Shown: positions 23,510 through 34,816, counted from the first letter of the stretch. The stretch: DNA of 64,000 bases from Nicotiana tabacum (GCF_000715075.1 NC_134082.1:193429948-193493947), one strand, 5' to 3'. Numbers and translations are program-made. Notes: generated from the sequence alone by a model not told the origin.

Positions 23510-23555
23510 GACCTTAGTCGAAGTATTTTCCACTGAAAATACTTCGACTAAGGTC
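23510..23555 (-). other. 21-bp hairpin in LTR leader (element A, 5' LTR)
   Basis: Perfect arms lie at 23510-23530 and 23535-23555 with loop 23531-23534. It is identical to the 3' LTR copy at 5502-5547. Confidence 0.75.
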
Positions 23556-24125
23556 GATTAAACCTCAATCTTTATTCAATCTGGACAGAATCCAAAAGTT
23601 TGGTATTTTTAGTGTTCTTGAAAGTTCGATTTGGGATTTAACCATTTCTGGTCAGATTCGAGGAGAACCAAATATGATACAAGGGTGAGGGTAGCCTAGG
23701 GGTCATTTGGTGTCAGCTTAAAACGGATCTGAGTTTGTTCTTGTTTGGTCCGAAACTTCAAAAGAAGATTCGAGAAGCTCGGAACTGATTCGAGCCAAAC
23801 AAACAATAGATCCATACTCAGGGTGGCTAGGGGAAGCTATGGTGTCGATTTGGGGCTGTTAGGTTTAGATTTAAACTCGGCTTGAATCTTCAAATGAAGA
23901 TTCGAGAACCTTCAAGCAGATTCGAGCCAAGTGGCTAGCATAACTGGATAGAGGATGTTCAGGGGGTTCTAGGTTGTTAAGGTGGTGACCGGCGGCGTTG
24001 ATGCCGCTGGGTTTCAGGCGGTGGGATCCTAGGGCGGCTAGGGTTAGGAGTGGGGTTTGGAGGAAGATGATGAACAGTGAGAGGAGGGGGGTGTTCAGTT
24101 AGGGGCCGGGGTAGGGGCTTGGGAC

Positions 24126-24132
24126 TTATATA
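24126..24132 (-). promoter_or_regulatory. TATA box of element A 5' LTR
   Basis: TATATAAG on the minus strand, about 770 bp into the LTR. LTRs B (26641) and C (34889) have TATATAAGC at about the same offset, which supports it as the start of transcription near 24100. Confidence 0.65.
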
Positions 24133-24201
24133 GGGGTGGGGTGGATTGATCTCATCCGTTGGATCAATTAAGATGCAAGGGCCAGGATCAATCCACTTAT
24201 C

Positions 24202-24421
24202 AAAACGACATCGTTTGATTTAAGTTGGGGAAAGGGTCAACCCGGGGTTGAAATGGATCGGGTTTGAGTGAGTTTTTTAAGACCGTGGGATCAAAATGGA
24301 TGAACGGTTCAGATCTAGTTGCCCTAAACGTCGTCGTTTTATTTATGCAAGGGCTGAACTGGACCGTTTGATTGCAATGAATCAACGGCTCAGATTTGAG
24401 GTACCTCATGCGACGTCGTTT
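24202..24421 (-). promoter_or_regulatory. Three spaced AACGACGTCGTT-like sites in U3 (element A)
   Basis: The sites are at 24202-24217, 24326-24339 and 24411-24421, with near edges 70, 194 and 279 bp upstream of the TATA box. They contain or approach the palindrome AACGACGTCGTT with an ACGT core. The 3' LTR has the same three at about 6190-6411. Between them are ATCCAACGG-like motifs. Confidence 0.45.
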
Positions 24422-24903
24422 AGGCTTGTTCGAATTGGACCGGACAGGGGGATGTTGGATTGGGCTGTGGGATTCATTTCGTTTGGGCCTGGATTTTAAT
24501 CCAGGTCCGATTTTCATATTCTAACTTATATTTTTATTTTATTATTAATTAATAAAATCCTAATCAAAAATTATAAAAACAAAATTATCATTACAATAAT
24601 ACTAATTATCTTTTAATAACCATTAACACGTAGATAAAACATTGACACATTTAAAAATAGAACGAATGCATATTTTTTGTGATTTTATTTAAATTATCTT
24701 TCAAATGCATAATTAAATCCTATATGCATGCAACATGTATTTTATTTTAATTTTCATTTCATTATGACGAAGTAAACATTTATGAACATAACACAAATAT
24801 TTCACACCACGCAAATTCAAAAATTACACAGTAAAAGAAATTTATTTTATTTTTTGATTTATTTTGGAGTAGTTTTTCGTAAGGCAAAAATCACGTGCTC
24901 ACA

Positions 24904-25125
24904 GCGGGAATACATTTAAGTTCTAGGTCGCCCACCAGTAAAATGTGGGAATACATTTAAGTCCTACGTCGCCCACCAGTAAAATGCGGGAATACATTTA
25001 AGTTCTAGGTCGCCCACCAGTAAAATGCGGGAATACATTTAAGTTCTAGGTCGCCCACCAGTAAAATGCGGGAATACATTTAAGTTCTAGGTCGCCCACC
25101 AGTAAAATGCGGGAATACTTTTCAG
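24904..25125 (+). repeat. 41-bp minisatellite array of element B, right part
   Basis: It begins with the second GCGGG target copy, continues the unit broken at 2391, and holds about five more 41-bp copies with the same core. It ends in a degenerate unit (GCTCTAGATTTTGG). Confidence 0.9.
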
Positions 25126-25862
25126 CTCTAGATTTTGGAATCAGTAACCCCCCCTGAAGGCGGAAGGTTACAACAGAGATCCCCAAGCAGGAAACAATAA
25201 AATCCCAGCACCAAGAAGCAGAAGGCTGCAAAGGCAAGCGCGCGATTCGAAAGGAAGAAGGAACGCGTCTCTCAAGAAGCAGTTTGGGAATGTTATAGCA
25301 TGCCCAACATAACAATTTTGATGAAGAAAGCCATAACCACTGAAGAAACCATTGAAAGGCTTAAAGAATAGGGCCATGTTCCCAGCAGATCAAGCGAAGT
25401 GATGAAAACTGGCATTCAGAAAAGGCGAAGGACCGGTATCATCCCCCAAGTTCACAAAATAAAGGCATCGGAGGAAAAGCGTTAGCCGACAAGAAATCAA
25501 GGCAACAAGAACAAGTCGAGGATAGATGAGATCTCATGATCCATAGTCTAGCTTAGCTTCTTGTTTTTCCTTTCAGAACAATGTAACAAGGAGATCGGTG
25601 AGCGGTAGCATCCTGCAGCAGCATGCAGTAGCGCGCAACAACAGCAAGCACGACAGTCACATGGTAGTCCCAGCTACCAAAATTTCCCGAACTACATTGA
25701 CCTGATTCCTGTTCAGTCCAGGATATGTAGGAAACCTCTGAAGCAAAGGTTCGGTCAAATCTTTTCCAAAAAATGCTTCACACGGAGTACTCGGACGAGC
25801 AAAAATCGCTCGTTTTATCTTTGTGCGAAAACCCTTCGTGTCTTCGTGCAAAGAGGGGCAGC
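25126..25862 (+). mobile_element. Element B: distal 3' UTR and PPT
   Basis: This is non-coding sequence between the minisatellite and the 3' LTR. It ends with the ATGTAG hairpin and its neighbour (25692-25751), a helix around the PPT (CTTTG...CAAAG, CGAA...TTCG; about 25819-25854) and the PPT AAAGAGGGGCAGC at 25850-25862. C (33425-34137) and D (40985-41752) are collinear. Confidence 0.8.
25692..25751 (+). other. ATGTAG hairpin plus second stem-loop (element B, distal)
   Basis: Outer arms CTACAT (25692-25697) and ATGTAG (25725-25730); inner arms TCCTG/CAGGA (25707-25711, 25719-25723). The second hairpin has AACCTCTG (25733-25740) with CAAAGGTT (25744-25751), loop AAG and one mismatch. Confidence 0.6.
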
Positions 25863-26341
25863 TGTAAGCACATGATTTTTGCTTCACGGACAATCGCTCC
25901 AAAAGAAAACAAAAATAGTGACCAGTGACCTCGCTGTACAAATTTTCAATTTTTTTCATGACATGTGCTGTTAGTCATTTGTGGTTCGGCCCAAGTTGCA
26001 TTTGATCTTATCAATCAAAATACAAAGTATGTCTGTCATGGTAATCAAACCATAATTCGGTCGTTGAAAGAAAATTCAAAAAATATATATGCATTGTTCG
26101 TTCTAGGTTGTGATTTAACTTACTTAAACATTTTAATTTGGTGTGATAATTGTGTTGAAGTGTTACATTGTTGTTTCTTTTAATTTCATTTGTTTTATTA
26201 TTTATTTTGTTATTTTATTTTTGTTTTTAAATAAGAGAACAAAGAAAAGAGTGATTTGGGCCCAAGAAATGAAACAGAAAATAGGCCCAAAACCGGCACA
26301 CAAGGACCCAGTCCAAGTCAGGCCTGCCCAAACACTGATTC

Positions 26342-26569
26342 AAACGACGCTGTATCAGCGTCCTTATCAGAACCGTTGATCTGACTCAAACAAATGGTCC
26401 TGATCAGGTTGATCACTTCACTTCAACAACGTCGTTTCAGGCAAATTAATCTAAGCCGTCCAACCCCTTGATCCAACGGACCCAGGCCTTTCCCCCTAAA
26501 CCCGTCAAACTTTGACCCGATCCAGCCTTACCCGGTCTCACCCACTATCAAACCCAAAACGACACCGTC
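26342..26569 (+). promoter_or_regulatory. Three spaced AACGACGTCGTT-like sites in U3 (element B)
   Basis: The sites are at 26342-26353 (AAACGACGCTGT), 26425-26437 (AACAACGTCGTTT) and 26557-26569 (AAAACGACACCGT). Their near edges are 288, 204 and 72 bp upstream of the TATA box, close to the spacing in A and C. Confidence 0.45.
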
Positions 26570-26640
26570 TTCCCTAAGTGAATAGATCCTGGCCATAGAT
26601 CTCATTTGATCCAACGGCCAGGATCTAAACCCCTAGATCG

Positions 26641-26647
26641 TATATAA
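26641..26647 (+). promoter_or_regulatory. TATA box of LTR B
   Basis: TATATAAGC lies 778 bp into the LTR, at the same place as in LTR A and C. Confidence 0.6.
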
Positions 26648-27087
26648 GCTTTCTATCGTACCCCACGCCCCCTATTCGACCCCCCCCCCTCCACTCATCG
26701 TCTTCACCAAACACTGAAACCCCCCAAACCCTAGCAGCCGCCCTGATTTCCATTTCACCAGAACCCGGCGGCATGAACGCTGATGACCACCTCCTGAACA
26801 CCCTAGGACCACCTCACTCTCCTGAACATGGATTTGTTACCCCCTAGCCTCGAATCACCTTCCTTCATCTCGAATCTTCATTTGAAGATTCGAGTCGAAC
26901 TCTGACCTATACCAAACCTCACCATCTTCATACCAGACACTCCCCTGACCCCCCTCGTGACCAAACCAGGCTTGGTTTGGTCCGAATCTACCCACAACTC
27001 TTAGAATCTCAAATCTGAGAATCCAAACCCTAGAACACAAGGACCTAAGGAATACGGCCAGTCTTAACAGGGGTTCGAGGTCTAATA

Positions 27088-27131
27088 GACCTTAATCAAG
27101 GTGTTCTCGTTTGAGAACACCCTGATTAAAG
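27088..27131 (+). other. Leader hairpin of LTR B
   Basis: Arms 27088-27108 and 27113-27131 with loop GTTT (27109-27112). There are about 17 pairs with A-C mismatches at 27099 and 27091. The GTGTTCTC/GAGAACAC core replaces the GTATTTTC/GAAAATAC core of LTR A, with both partners changed. Confidence 0.65.
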
Positions 27132-27196
27132 TTTGTTCGGCCTCAAATGGTCAAAGTTGAGTCAGACTTGGGTCAATTTTGTTTGGACATCTTTCG

Positions 27197-28581
27197 GTAA
27201 GTTTTCTTTGCTTTTCTGTTTTATTCGAGTGATAATTAAGTTGTTAGCATGCTTTGTTGTGATTGTTTGTTATTGTCTGTTATTTTTCTTAAATTTCTTC
27301 CATCTCTGTCAAAGACCTTTTTATTTGGTCGATTGTTTTCTGTTTGTGTTCTGAATATATTCTGTGATATACATGTTCGATTAGGATAGTCGTCGCATAA
27401 ATAATTCATATAGGTTCCCAGTAATTGAACAAAAGTTGTCCGATGCCCTTTGGGTCCCTGTACGTATTGTTTATGTGAACGATTGATTAGTACCTGTTGT
27501 ATTTAGTATAGTCGACTCGATAAACATCGTCGATTAGCTTTCTATAACTAATTGATCAAATGAACTAATAATGTCACATGACTGATTGAACCATGTCACT
27601 AACTGAATGCCCGACACTATTTGAAATGGGTTTGTTTGCATTGCAAAACAACTGAAAAGATTCAGTCCATGGGCAGTTCTGAATTTGAACTTTCAGAAGT
27701 TCAAAATGCCCTGATGCTGCAATGGGTTTAGGGCAGTAATAATCAGGGTTTAACAGGGGTAGTCTGGGGTTTGAAAAGAACAGAAAAAGCTTAGTTTAAA
27801 TGAGCTGACAAGTAGGGTACTAAATTAGGATTAAACTAATGCTAATGAGGAACAAGACACAAGAGTATGGGAATTAAAATGAATACTTAACTAAACCTAT
27901 AACTCTTGATTAAAGGAATAAGCCAGGCATGGGGAACAAAATGGTTGGCATCAAAAGATGCTTAGGCATGGGATTTAATAGGTATGGGCAGTCTGCAATT
28001 GGCAGAATCCAGGCAGCTTGACTGCACTGGTTTGTTGGCTTATAAATAAGCTATTTTCAGAATTTAAAAGGGGCTGGAAATTTTAGTCTTGAGAGAGGTC
28101 TTGTGAGTTGAAGAAAACTGGAAAAAAAAACAGAAAGAAATTTCCAGAAATACTGTAACTGAACACTATCCAAAAACTGCACAAAGAAACCAAGTTGGTT
28201 ATCCTAACTGGGGCTCTTATTGTTCCATTAAGAGAAGTCTGTGTATCTTCAGCTGTGATTGCTACTACATTGAGTTTCTGTGTGCTGTACATTGAGTTTT
28301 AGTCTCCCTGATTGTTTGAAACTGTGCTGGTTGTTTGCTGAGCTTTGGTGGTTATTGAATTTTTGTTGGCTATAGCACAAAATATTCTGGTTCTTTTCTC
28401 GATTGGTCTTGTTTCCCATCCTGTTTCCTGGGATTATTTGTTTGTTGCTCGACCAACGTGTGAACTCCATCTTTGTGGCTGTTTGGTTGTTGCTGTGTTG
28501 GGCTGTATTATCTGCTGTTGCTGTGCTTGCTGTGTACCACTCAGCTGATCATTTTCTTCCTCCTTTTGTTCTCTATATCAG
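27197..28581 (+). other. Possible leader intron inside LTR B
   Basis: A strong donor TCG then GTAAGTTTTC lies at 27197. The acceptor is a long pyrimidine tract then ATCAG before GTACAC (AG at 28580-28581). The length is 1385 bp. Confidence 0.4.
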
Positions 28582-29245
28582 GTACACAAATATACTACCA
28601 GTGTAACTTGAAAAGTTTGAGCATGAATGTAAAGGAGAAGATCTGCAGATGTTTATATATACATAGACTGTTACATTAAATATCATGTACTGTATAATAA
28701 TTTTCATTCCTGTTTGGATAATAGAAGTAGCCTGCATGCTTAGTATATATCAATGTAGATTAGTTGAATGTTAGTTCATATATGTATGCTGTTAGGTGAA
28801 AATATTCCCAATACAATGGGTTGTATCTTAGACTTAGTTTGATTGTGTCGTATATTCTTTAATGTAGGCCAAGCATGAAAACTATCCACTATTAGTTAAG
28901 TTCTTTCCCTTCTGATAAATGGTCTCATATAACTGGTAAACCATACTTTAGAACAAAGAACACAAAGCCTGCAGTCTCAACCTCATGAAGGTCGAGCCCG
29001 GGTCAAAACAGACCAAGCAGGTCCGCATCAGATGAACAGCGGCCCAGGTCTGGCCCATCCCGCATGAGCTGGATTTGGGCCCATAATGTTCGATCAGCTG
29101 TCCATGTGCGTAATCACGTTTTCTCATTCTGTAAAAGCATTTTGAATCCTGCTATAAATAAGCCTGCAAGCACGTAATTAACTAGGACTATCTCTGTTTT
29201 CAATTAGTAGAGACAAACGCGACAAGAAACGTAGTTGCTATAGGA

Positions 29246-29865
29246 AATCCTTTTAAAATAAGGACGGGATGAGCCTCGACAAGATAAAGAACAAGCTGCG
29301 GGGCCCTCGTTAAATGTATATATCGAAGCATTCAGTTTCCAAGGTGGGTCGTTTAGCAAATCTCACGAACCTCCCGGAATAATAACGCGATAGCCTCTTT
29401 AAGCGCGTATTTAATAATTTTACCTTCTTAAATTCGGGTGCACATTTATGTGACCCAAATCCAAATCTCGACGGATTCGAGATATGTTTCTAATCACGGG
29501 TACATTGATTGTGATGTGGTTCGAGATGCATGTCCATGACGTCGCAAATTCCTTTTTAAAAATAAGAATGAGACGAGCCTCGACAAACAAAAAATGTACA
29601 AAGCTGCGGGGCCCTCTAAATGTATGTATATATTAAAGTGTTTAGAATTCGGGATGTGCCGTTTAACGGATTTTTACGAACTTCCCCAAAATAACAAGAC
29701 GCTAGTTGCTTTAGGCGCGCCTTTAACAATTTATTTTCCTTAATTCGGGTGCACATTTATGTGACCCAAATCTAAATCTCAACCGAGTCGAGATATATCG
29801 ATAACCACGGGTGCATTGATGTAACGTGGTTCGAGATATGTTTTCACGACGTTGCAATTCTTGTA
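29246..29865 (+). repeat. Direct duplication of a 300-bp U5 module in LTR B
   Basis: Two diverged tandem copies (about 29246-29545 and 29555-29865) each run from GAGCCTCGACAA through GCGGGGCCCTC, GGGTGCACATTTATGTGACC and ACGGGT to GACGT(C/T)GCAA. LTR D also has two copies and LTR C has one. Confidence 0.65.
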
Positions 29866-30609
29866 AAATAATAATAATGACAAAAGCGGTTAAAAGATAA
29901 AATTGGCATATAAGTTCACATTTGTATAAAATCAGATAATCAAGCCGAGTATAACAGTTGAGCGACCATGCTAGAACCACGGAACTCGGGAATGCCTAAC
30001 ACCTTCTCCCGGGTTAACAGAATTCCTTATCCGGATTTTTGGTACGTAGACTGTAATATGGAGTCATTCTTTTCCTCGATTCGGGATTAAAATTGGTGAC
30101 TTGGGACACCCTAAATCTCCCAAGTGGCGACTCTGAAATAAATAAACCAATCCTATTTCGATTGTCCTTAAATTGGAAAAAACTCCCTTGTACCCTCGCG
30201 GGTATGTAAAAAGGAGGTGTGACAATGTGCATAACTCAACATAGTGTAAATATAAAAATTCCCCAAGCAAGAAAACTGGGGCAGGAGTTATGTTTTTGAA
30301 TCTCCAAAAAGGGTTTGATTCCAAGAGTTGTAACATTTCACCCATCAAAGTTACGTTAAATATTTGACAGCCTTTCCCTTTTGTAACCCACACAAAACCA
30401 ACATCGATGTCTAAAAAAGACCTCCCGATCAATATCCGAGAGGTGCCAAGTCAGGCCAATGGAAGCCGAGAATAATACGCTGATCCCCAACAAAGAAGAG
30501 GGTCATAAATTGGAAATGAATTGATGGCCGAAAAGAATCTCCGAAAGAGAGAGTCATATCGGCAACACTCCAATTCCCCGTTGAAAGATAAAATGAGAGA
30601 GTCTTAATC

Positions 30610-30695
30610 GGTGAAAACCTTCACAGGCACCATAAGGAGATGGAAGATGAGAGAAAAGAGAGAGTCTTATTAGTGAAAACCCCTCGAACGGCACT
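30610..30695 (+). repeat. Two tandem GTG-AAAA hairpin modules (element C)
   Basis: GGTG (30610-30613) with CACC (30628-30631) and inner CCT/AGG; AGTG (30672-30675) with CACT (30692-30695). The inner helix of the second is partly lost (CGAACGG). Confidence 0.55.
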
Positions 30696-31669
30696 ATAAG
30701 GCGACAAGATAGATTGGCAAAAAGGATCCGCATTTGCGAAGAGGTGGGCACCTATTCATCCCCAGCAAATAAGGCCATCAGGAAGATTGATTGATACAAA
30801 TAGACTGGGTCGAGTAATCCATAATGGACGACATGATCGTAGGGACCAGTCATACCATCCAGATAAGTTCTTTCCTTTTCTTCTCCCCCAACATTTGTTC
30901 AGAAAGATTTTTCTCTTTTCTAGTTTCTTTTTCATTTCTTTGTCTAAAAAGACTTTTTCGGAAATTTGTTTTGAGAAGGACTTTTCAGAGTATACTACCA
31001 AGGGCCAAAGCGGTACAAAGCAAAATGCGAAAGCCACAGGCCCAAGCCAAGGCAATAGGACAAAAGGCGTTTGTCGCAAAATCAAACGACAAACTGGCCT
31101 AGAAAATTAAGGAGAACATGGAGAAAGGCGGAAAACGATGGTTGAAGGACTTGTGGGTCAAGTTCCAAGAAGATCCCCAGCAAGAATTGCGATAGATCAC
31201 GGACCAAGGTCCGATATGGTAATACACCACAGAAAGGGGGAAGGAGGAAGAGAGAATTAATCCGCCGGCTGGGATAAAATAAACTTTTAAGGGAGTAGTT
31301 TTGGAGTTGAAAGGGACTCCCACAGCTTATTTTGAAACAAAAGAGTGGGGAAGGGATAATGGAAAACCATCCTCGGCAGAAATACCATCCCCAGCAAGCA
31401 ACTTCATCCCCAACCAGTTTTGGGAGTGCAGAGCAAGGGAAAGGGAAAGGGATAAATGGAAAATCATCCCCCAGCAGGAGTGACAACATCACTCACCATG
31501 TTAAAACTAACAAAATTTTCTTTGATTCTACAGGAAAATAAAGGATGATGATGACAGAAAGACGCGCCACAAGGAAGGTCACCAAGACCGGGGCAGAAAA
31601 TTTTTGCCATTGTCAAAAACATTCTCGGAGGAACGAGGAAACAAATTCAAAATTTTATGTCTTAGTTAA

Positions 31670-33425
31670 ACAGGCGCCCACCTGTATAATGCGGGAATAC
31701 ATTTCTATTTTTCATTTCATGTTCTAGGTCACCCACCAGTATAATGCGGGCATACGTTTCATACATTTCATTTCATGTTCTAGGTCGCCCACCAGTATAA
31801 TGCGGGAATATATTTTCTATTTTTCATTTCATGTTCTAGGTCGCCCACCAGTATAATGTGGGAATACATTTTCTATTTTTCATTTCATGTTCTAGGTCGC
31901 CCACCAGTATAATGCGGGCATACGTTTCTGTTTTTCATTTCACGTTCTAGGTTACCCACCAGTATAATACGGGAATACATTTTCTATTTTTCATTTCATG
32001 TTTTAGGTCGCCCACCAGTATAATGCGGGAATACATTTTCTGTTTTTCATTTCATGTTCTAGGTCGCCCACCAGAATAATGCGGGCATACGTCTCTGTTT
32101 TTTCATTTCATGTTCTAGGTCACCCACTAGTATAACGCGGGAATACATTTTCTATTTTTCATTTCATGTTCTAGGTCGCCCACCAGTATAATGCGGGAAT
32201 ACATTTTCTGTTTTTCATTTCATGTTCTAGGTCGCCCACCAGTATAATGCGGGCATACGTTTCTGTTTTTCATTTCACGTTCTAGGTCACCCACCAGTAT
32301 AATGCGGGAATACATTTTCTGTTTTTCATTTCATGTTCTAGGTCGCCCACCAGTATAATGCGGGAATACATTTTCTGTTTTTCATTTCATGTTCTAGGTC
32401 GCCCACCAGTATAATGCGGGCATACGTCTCTGTTTTTTCATTTCATGTTCTAGGGTCACCCACCAGTATAACGCGGGAATACTTTTTCTGTTTTTCGTTT
32501 CATGTTCTAGGTCGTCCACCAGTATAATGCAAGAATACATTTTCTGTTTTTCATTTCATGTTCTAGGTCGCCCACCAGGATAATGCGAGCATACGTTTCA
32601 TATATTTCATTTCATGTTCTAGGTCGCCCACCAGTATAATGCGGGAATACATTTTCTGTTTTTCATTTCATGTTCTAGGTCGCCCACCAGTATAATGCGG
32701 GCCTACGTTTTTGTTTTTCATTTCATGTTCTAGGTCACCCACCAGTATAATGCAGGAATACATTTTCTGATTTTCGTTTCATGTTCTAGGTCGCCCACCA
32801 GTATAATGCGGGCATACGTTTCTGTTTTTCATTTCATGTTCTAGGTCACCCACCAGTATAATGCGGGCATACATTTCTGTTTTCATTTCACGTTCTAGGT
32901 CACCCACCAGTATAATGTGGGAATACATTTTCTGTTTTTCATCTTATGTTCTAGGTCACCCACCAGTATAATGCGGGAATACATTTTCTGTTTTTCATTT
33001 CATGTTCTAGGTCGCCCACCAGTATAATGCGGGCATACGTTTCTGTTTTTCATTTCACGTTCTAGGTCACCCACCAGTATAATGCAGGAATACATTTTCT
33101 GTTTTTCTTTCATGTTCTAGGTCGCCCACCAGGATAATGCGAGCATACGTTTCATACATTTCATTTCATGTTCTAGGTCGCCCGCCAGTATAATGAGGGT
33201 ACACATTTCTGTCTTTACATTTCATGTCCTAGGTCGCCCACCAGTATAATGAGGGTATGCATTTCTGTTTTCATTTCCTGTAATAGGTCGCACACCAGTA
33301 TAATGAGGGTTCACATTTTTGTCTTACATTTCATGTTCTAGGTCGCCCACCAGTATAATGAGGGTACACATTTCTGTCTTTGCATTTCATGACTCTGGCG
33401 CCCACCTGTATAACGAGAGGAATAC
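31670..33425 (+). repeat. 56-bp minisatellite array of element C with a three-unit higher order
   Basis: About 31 copies of a unit of about 56 bp: GGTCGCCCACCAGTATAATG, then CGGGAATAC or CGGGCATACG, then a T-rich spacer ending CATTTCATGTTCTA. Variants come in a recurring order (GTCACCC with GGAATAC; GTCGCCC with GGAATAC; GTCGCCC with GGCATACG), giving a trimer of about 168 bp over much of 31780-32870. The last units (33180-33420) switch to an AATGAGGGT form. The final degenerate unit (GGCGCCCACCTGTATAACG) resembles the last unit of D. Confidence 0.88.
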
Positions 33426-33956
33426 TTTTCAGTCTCATACTGCAGATCTTGAAATCAGTAACCCACCGGAAGGCAGAAGGTTACGACAAGAATACCCAGC
33501 AGGAAACAATAAAAAACAGCACCAGAAAGCAGAAGGTTGCAGCAAAGGGGCCCAACACAAATTCAAGCGCATGAGTCAAAAGGAAGAAAGGACGCGTCTT
33601 GAAAGAAGCGGCCTATGAACATTAAATTATGCTCAGCACAACAAGTATGTTAAAGAAAGCCATATCCCCAGCGGACCAAGCAAAATGATGGAATCGGTAT
33701 TCAGAAAAGTAAAAGGCCAGTGTCATCCCCAAGTTCTCGGAATAAAAGCACCGGAGGAAGAACGAGCCGGCAAGAAAGCAAGGCAACAAGAACAAGTTTG
33801 AAGGCAGATGAGATCTCATGATCCGTAGTCTAGCCTAGCTTCTTGATTTTTCTTTTAAGCACGATGTAACAAGGAGATCGGTAAGCAGTAGTAATAGCAT
33901 GTAACAGCAGTAACCTTGCAGTCCCATGGTAGTCCCAGCTACCAAAATTTCTCGAA

Positions 33957-34016
33957 CTATATTAACCTGATTCCTCTTTAGCCAGGGATATGTAGGAAAC
34001 CTTTGAAGCAAAGGTT
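33957..34016 (+). other. ATGTAG hairpin plus second stem-loop (element C, distal)
   Basis: CTATAT (33957-33962) pairs with ATGTAG (33990-33995) using one G-T wobble. The inner helix is CCT/AGG (33973-33975, 33984-33986). The second hairpin, AACCTTTG (33998-34005) with CAAAGGTT (34009-34016), is perfect over 8 bp. Confidence 0.6.
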
Positions 34017-34608
34017 CGGTTAAATCTTTTCCAGAAAATGCTTCACACGGAGTATTCCAGCGGGCAAAAAACGCTTGTATCTGCTCACTTTATCTTTGCA
34101 CGAAAACTCTTTGTGTTTTCGGGCAAAGAGGGGCAGCTGTGAGCATGTGATTTTTGCTTCACAAAAAAACTACTCCAAAAGAAATCAAAAATGAAACAAA
34201 TTTCATCTGTGCACAATTTTGAGAATTTGCGTGATATTTTGATAAAGGTTTTGTCCGTAATGCTCGCCTCGCTATAGTTAAAAATACAATGATACGTGTT
34301 GCGGGTATTTAGGAATAAATGATACATTTAGGAATTAATTAACCGTAATCGGGTTATAAAAGCGAAAATCACAAAAATATGCATTTTTATTCTATTTGTT
34401 GTCATGGTGATTTTATTAAAGGTCTTAAATCGTATGATAATTGTTGTTAAGTGTTAATTAATAGTTGTATAATTTCATTTTGGGTTTTAGGAATTTTTGT
34501 TTAATTATAGGGAAAGGAAATACCGGATTTGGGCCAAAAATTCAAATGAAAATCAGGCCCAATCCGCTACACTGACCCAGTCCGATCACCTGACCCTTCA
34601 GATGCACC

Positions 34609-34816
34609 AAACGGTGTCATTTTGGCTCCTCAAATCAGAGCCGTTGATCTGTTGCAATCAAACGGTCCAATGCAGCCCCTGCTAAGTCGAAACGACACCG
34701 TTTTAGGCAAGTTGATCTGAGCCGTTCACCTTCATGGATCCAACGGTCCCTGGCTTCCCTCATGACCCGACCCACTCCCTTCTTAAACCGACCCCCACTT
34801 AACCAAACGACACCGT
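34609..34816 (+). promoter_or_regulatory. Three spaced AACGACGTCGTT-like sites in U3 (element C)
   Basis: The sites are at 34609-34623 (AAACGGTGTCATTTT), 34690-34704 (AAACGACACCGTTTT) and 34805-34816 (AAACGACACCGT). They lie 266, 185 and 73 bp upstream of the TATA box. Confidence 0.45.

Larger units (their letters stand above)
2392..24903 (-). mobile_element. Complete Ogre/Tat Ty3-gypsy retrotransposon (element A)
   Basis: A full-length element of 22.5 kb on the minus strand. Read from the right, the order is 5' LTR (20462-24903), PBS (20440-20457), broken ORF1 (19713-17613), gag-pro (17109-14170), G-patch segment (to 13645), intron (13648-13467), pol with RT, RNase H, a second archaeal-type RNase H and integrase (13441-9989), 3' UTR with a minisatellite, PPT (6906-6894) and 3' LTR (6893-2392). 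The extra ORF1, the dual RNase H, the tRNA-Arg-like PBS and the 3' UTR minisatellite place it in the Tat/Ogre lineage. The two LTRs differ by only about 1 base in 100 by eye plus a few indels, so the insertion is fairly recent. ORF1 and gag carry nonsense or frame breaks, so autonomy is doubtful although pol is open throughout. Confidence 0.95.
20462..24903 (-). repeat. 5' LTR of element A (4442 bp)
   Basis: The minus strand begins TGTGAGCACGTGA at 24903 and ends at 20462 (GGAGGTGCGACA). It holds the promoter that would drive element A: TATATAA at 24132-24126 and three AACGACGTCGTT-like sites at 24202-24217, 24326-24339 and 24411-24421. Downstream are the 21-bp hairpin (23510-23555), the possible leader intron (23450-22045) and TGGCGACTCTG in U5 (20563-20553). 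It has lost about 70 bp near 21086 compared with the 3' LTR. Confidence 0.95.
25863..30224 (+). repeat. 3' LTR of element B (4362 bp)
   Basis: It begins TGTAAGCACATGA just after the PPT and ends GGAGGTGTGACA, as in the other Ogre/Tat LTRs. It carries three AACGACGTCGTT-like sites (26342-26569), TATATAAGC (26641), a leader hairpin (27088-27131), a possible leader intron (27197-28581), a U5 module present twice (about 29246-29545 and 29555-29865), and TGGCGACTCTG (30125-30135). It is strongly diverged from LTR A outside these signals. The base after it belongs to the 3' UTR of element C, so B is inserted in C. Its target duplicate should be ATGTG (30225-30229), with the partner left of the window. 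Confidence 0.88.
30225..34137 (+). mobile_element. Ogre/Tat element C: 3' UTR and PPT
   Basis: The sequence joins LTR B in the middle of the proximal 3' UTR, so the ACGTAG hairpin expected just upstream was separated by the insertion of B. It holds two GTG-AAAA hairpins (30610-30695), a block collinear with 750-1460 and 39050-39960, the minisatellite (31670-33425), the ATGTAG hairpin pair (33957-34016) and the PPT AAAGAGGGGCAGC (34125-34137). No coding region is supported. Confidence 0.82.

Noticed and set aside
20462..24903. Segmental duplication of genomic sequence (2392-6893 against 20462-24903)
   Set aside because: Both copies have TG...CA ends and flank a retroelement with PBS, PPT and target duplication, so they are LTRs.
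25692..25751. Hammerhead ribozyme (CTGA...GAAAC near a hairpin)
   Set aside because: The CTGATGA core is not present (CTGATT instead) and the three-way junction cannot be formed.
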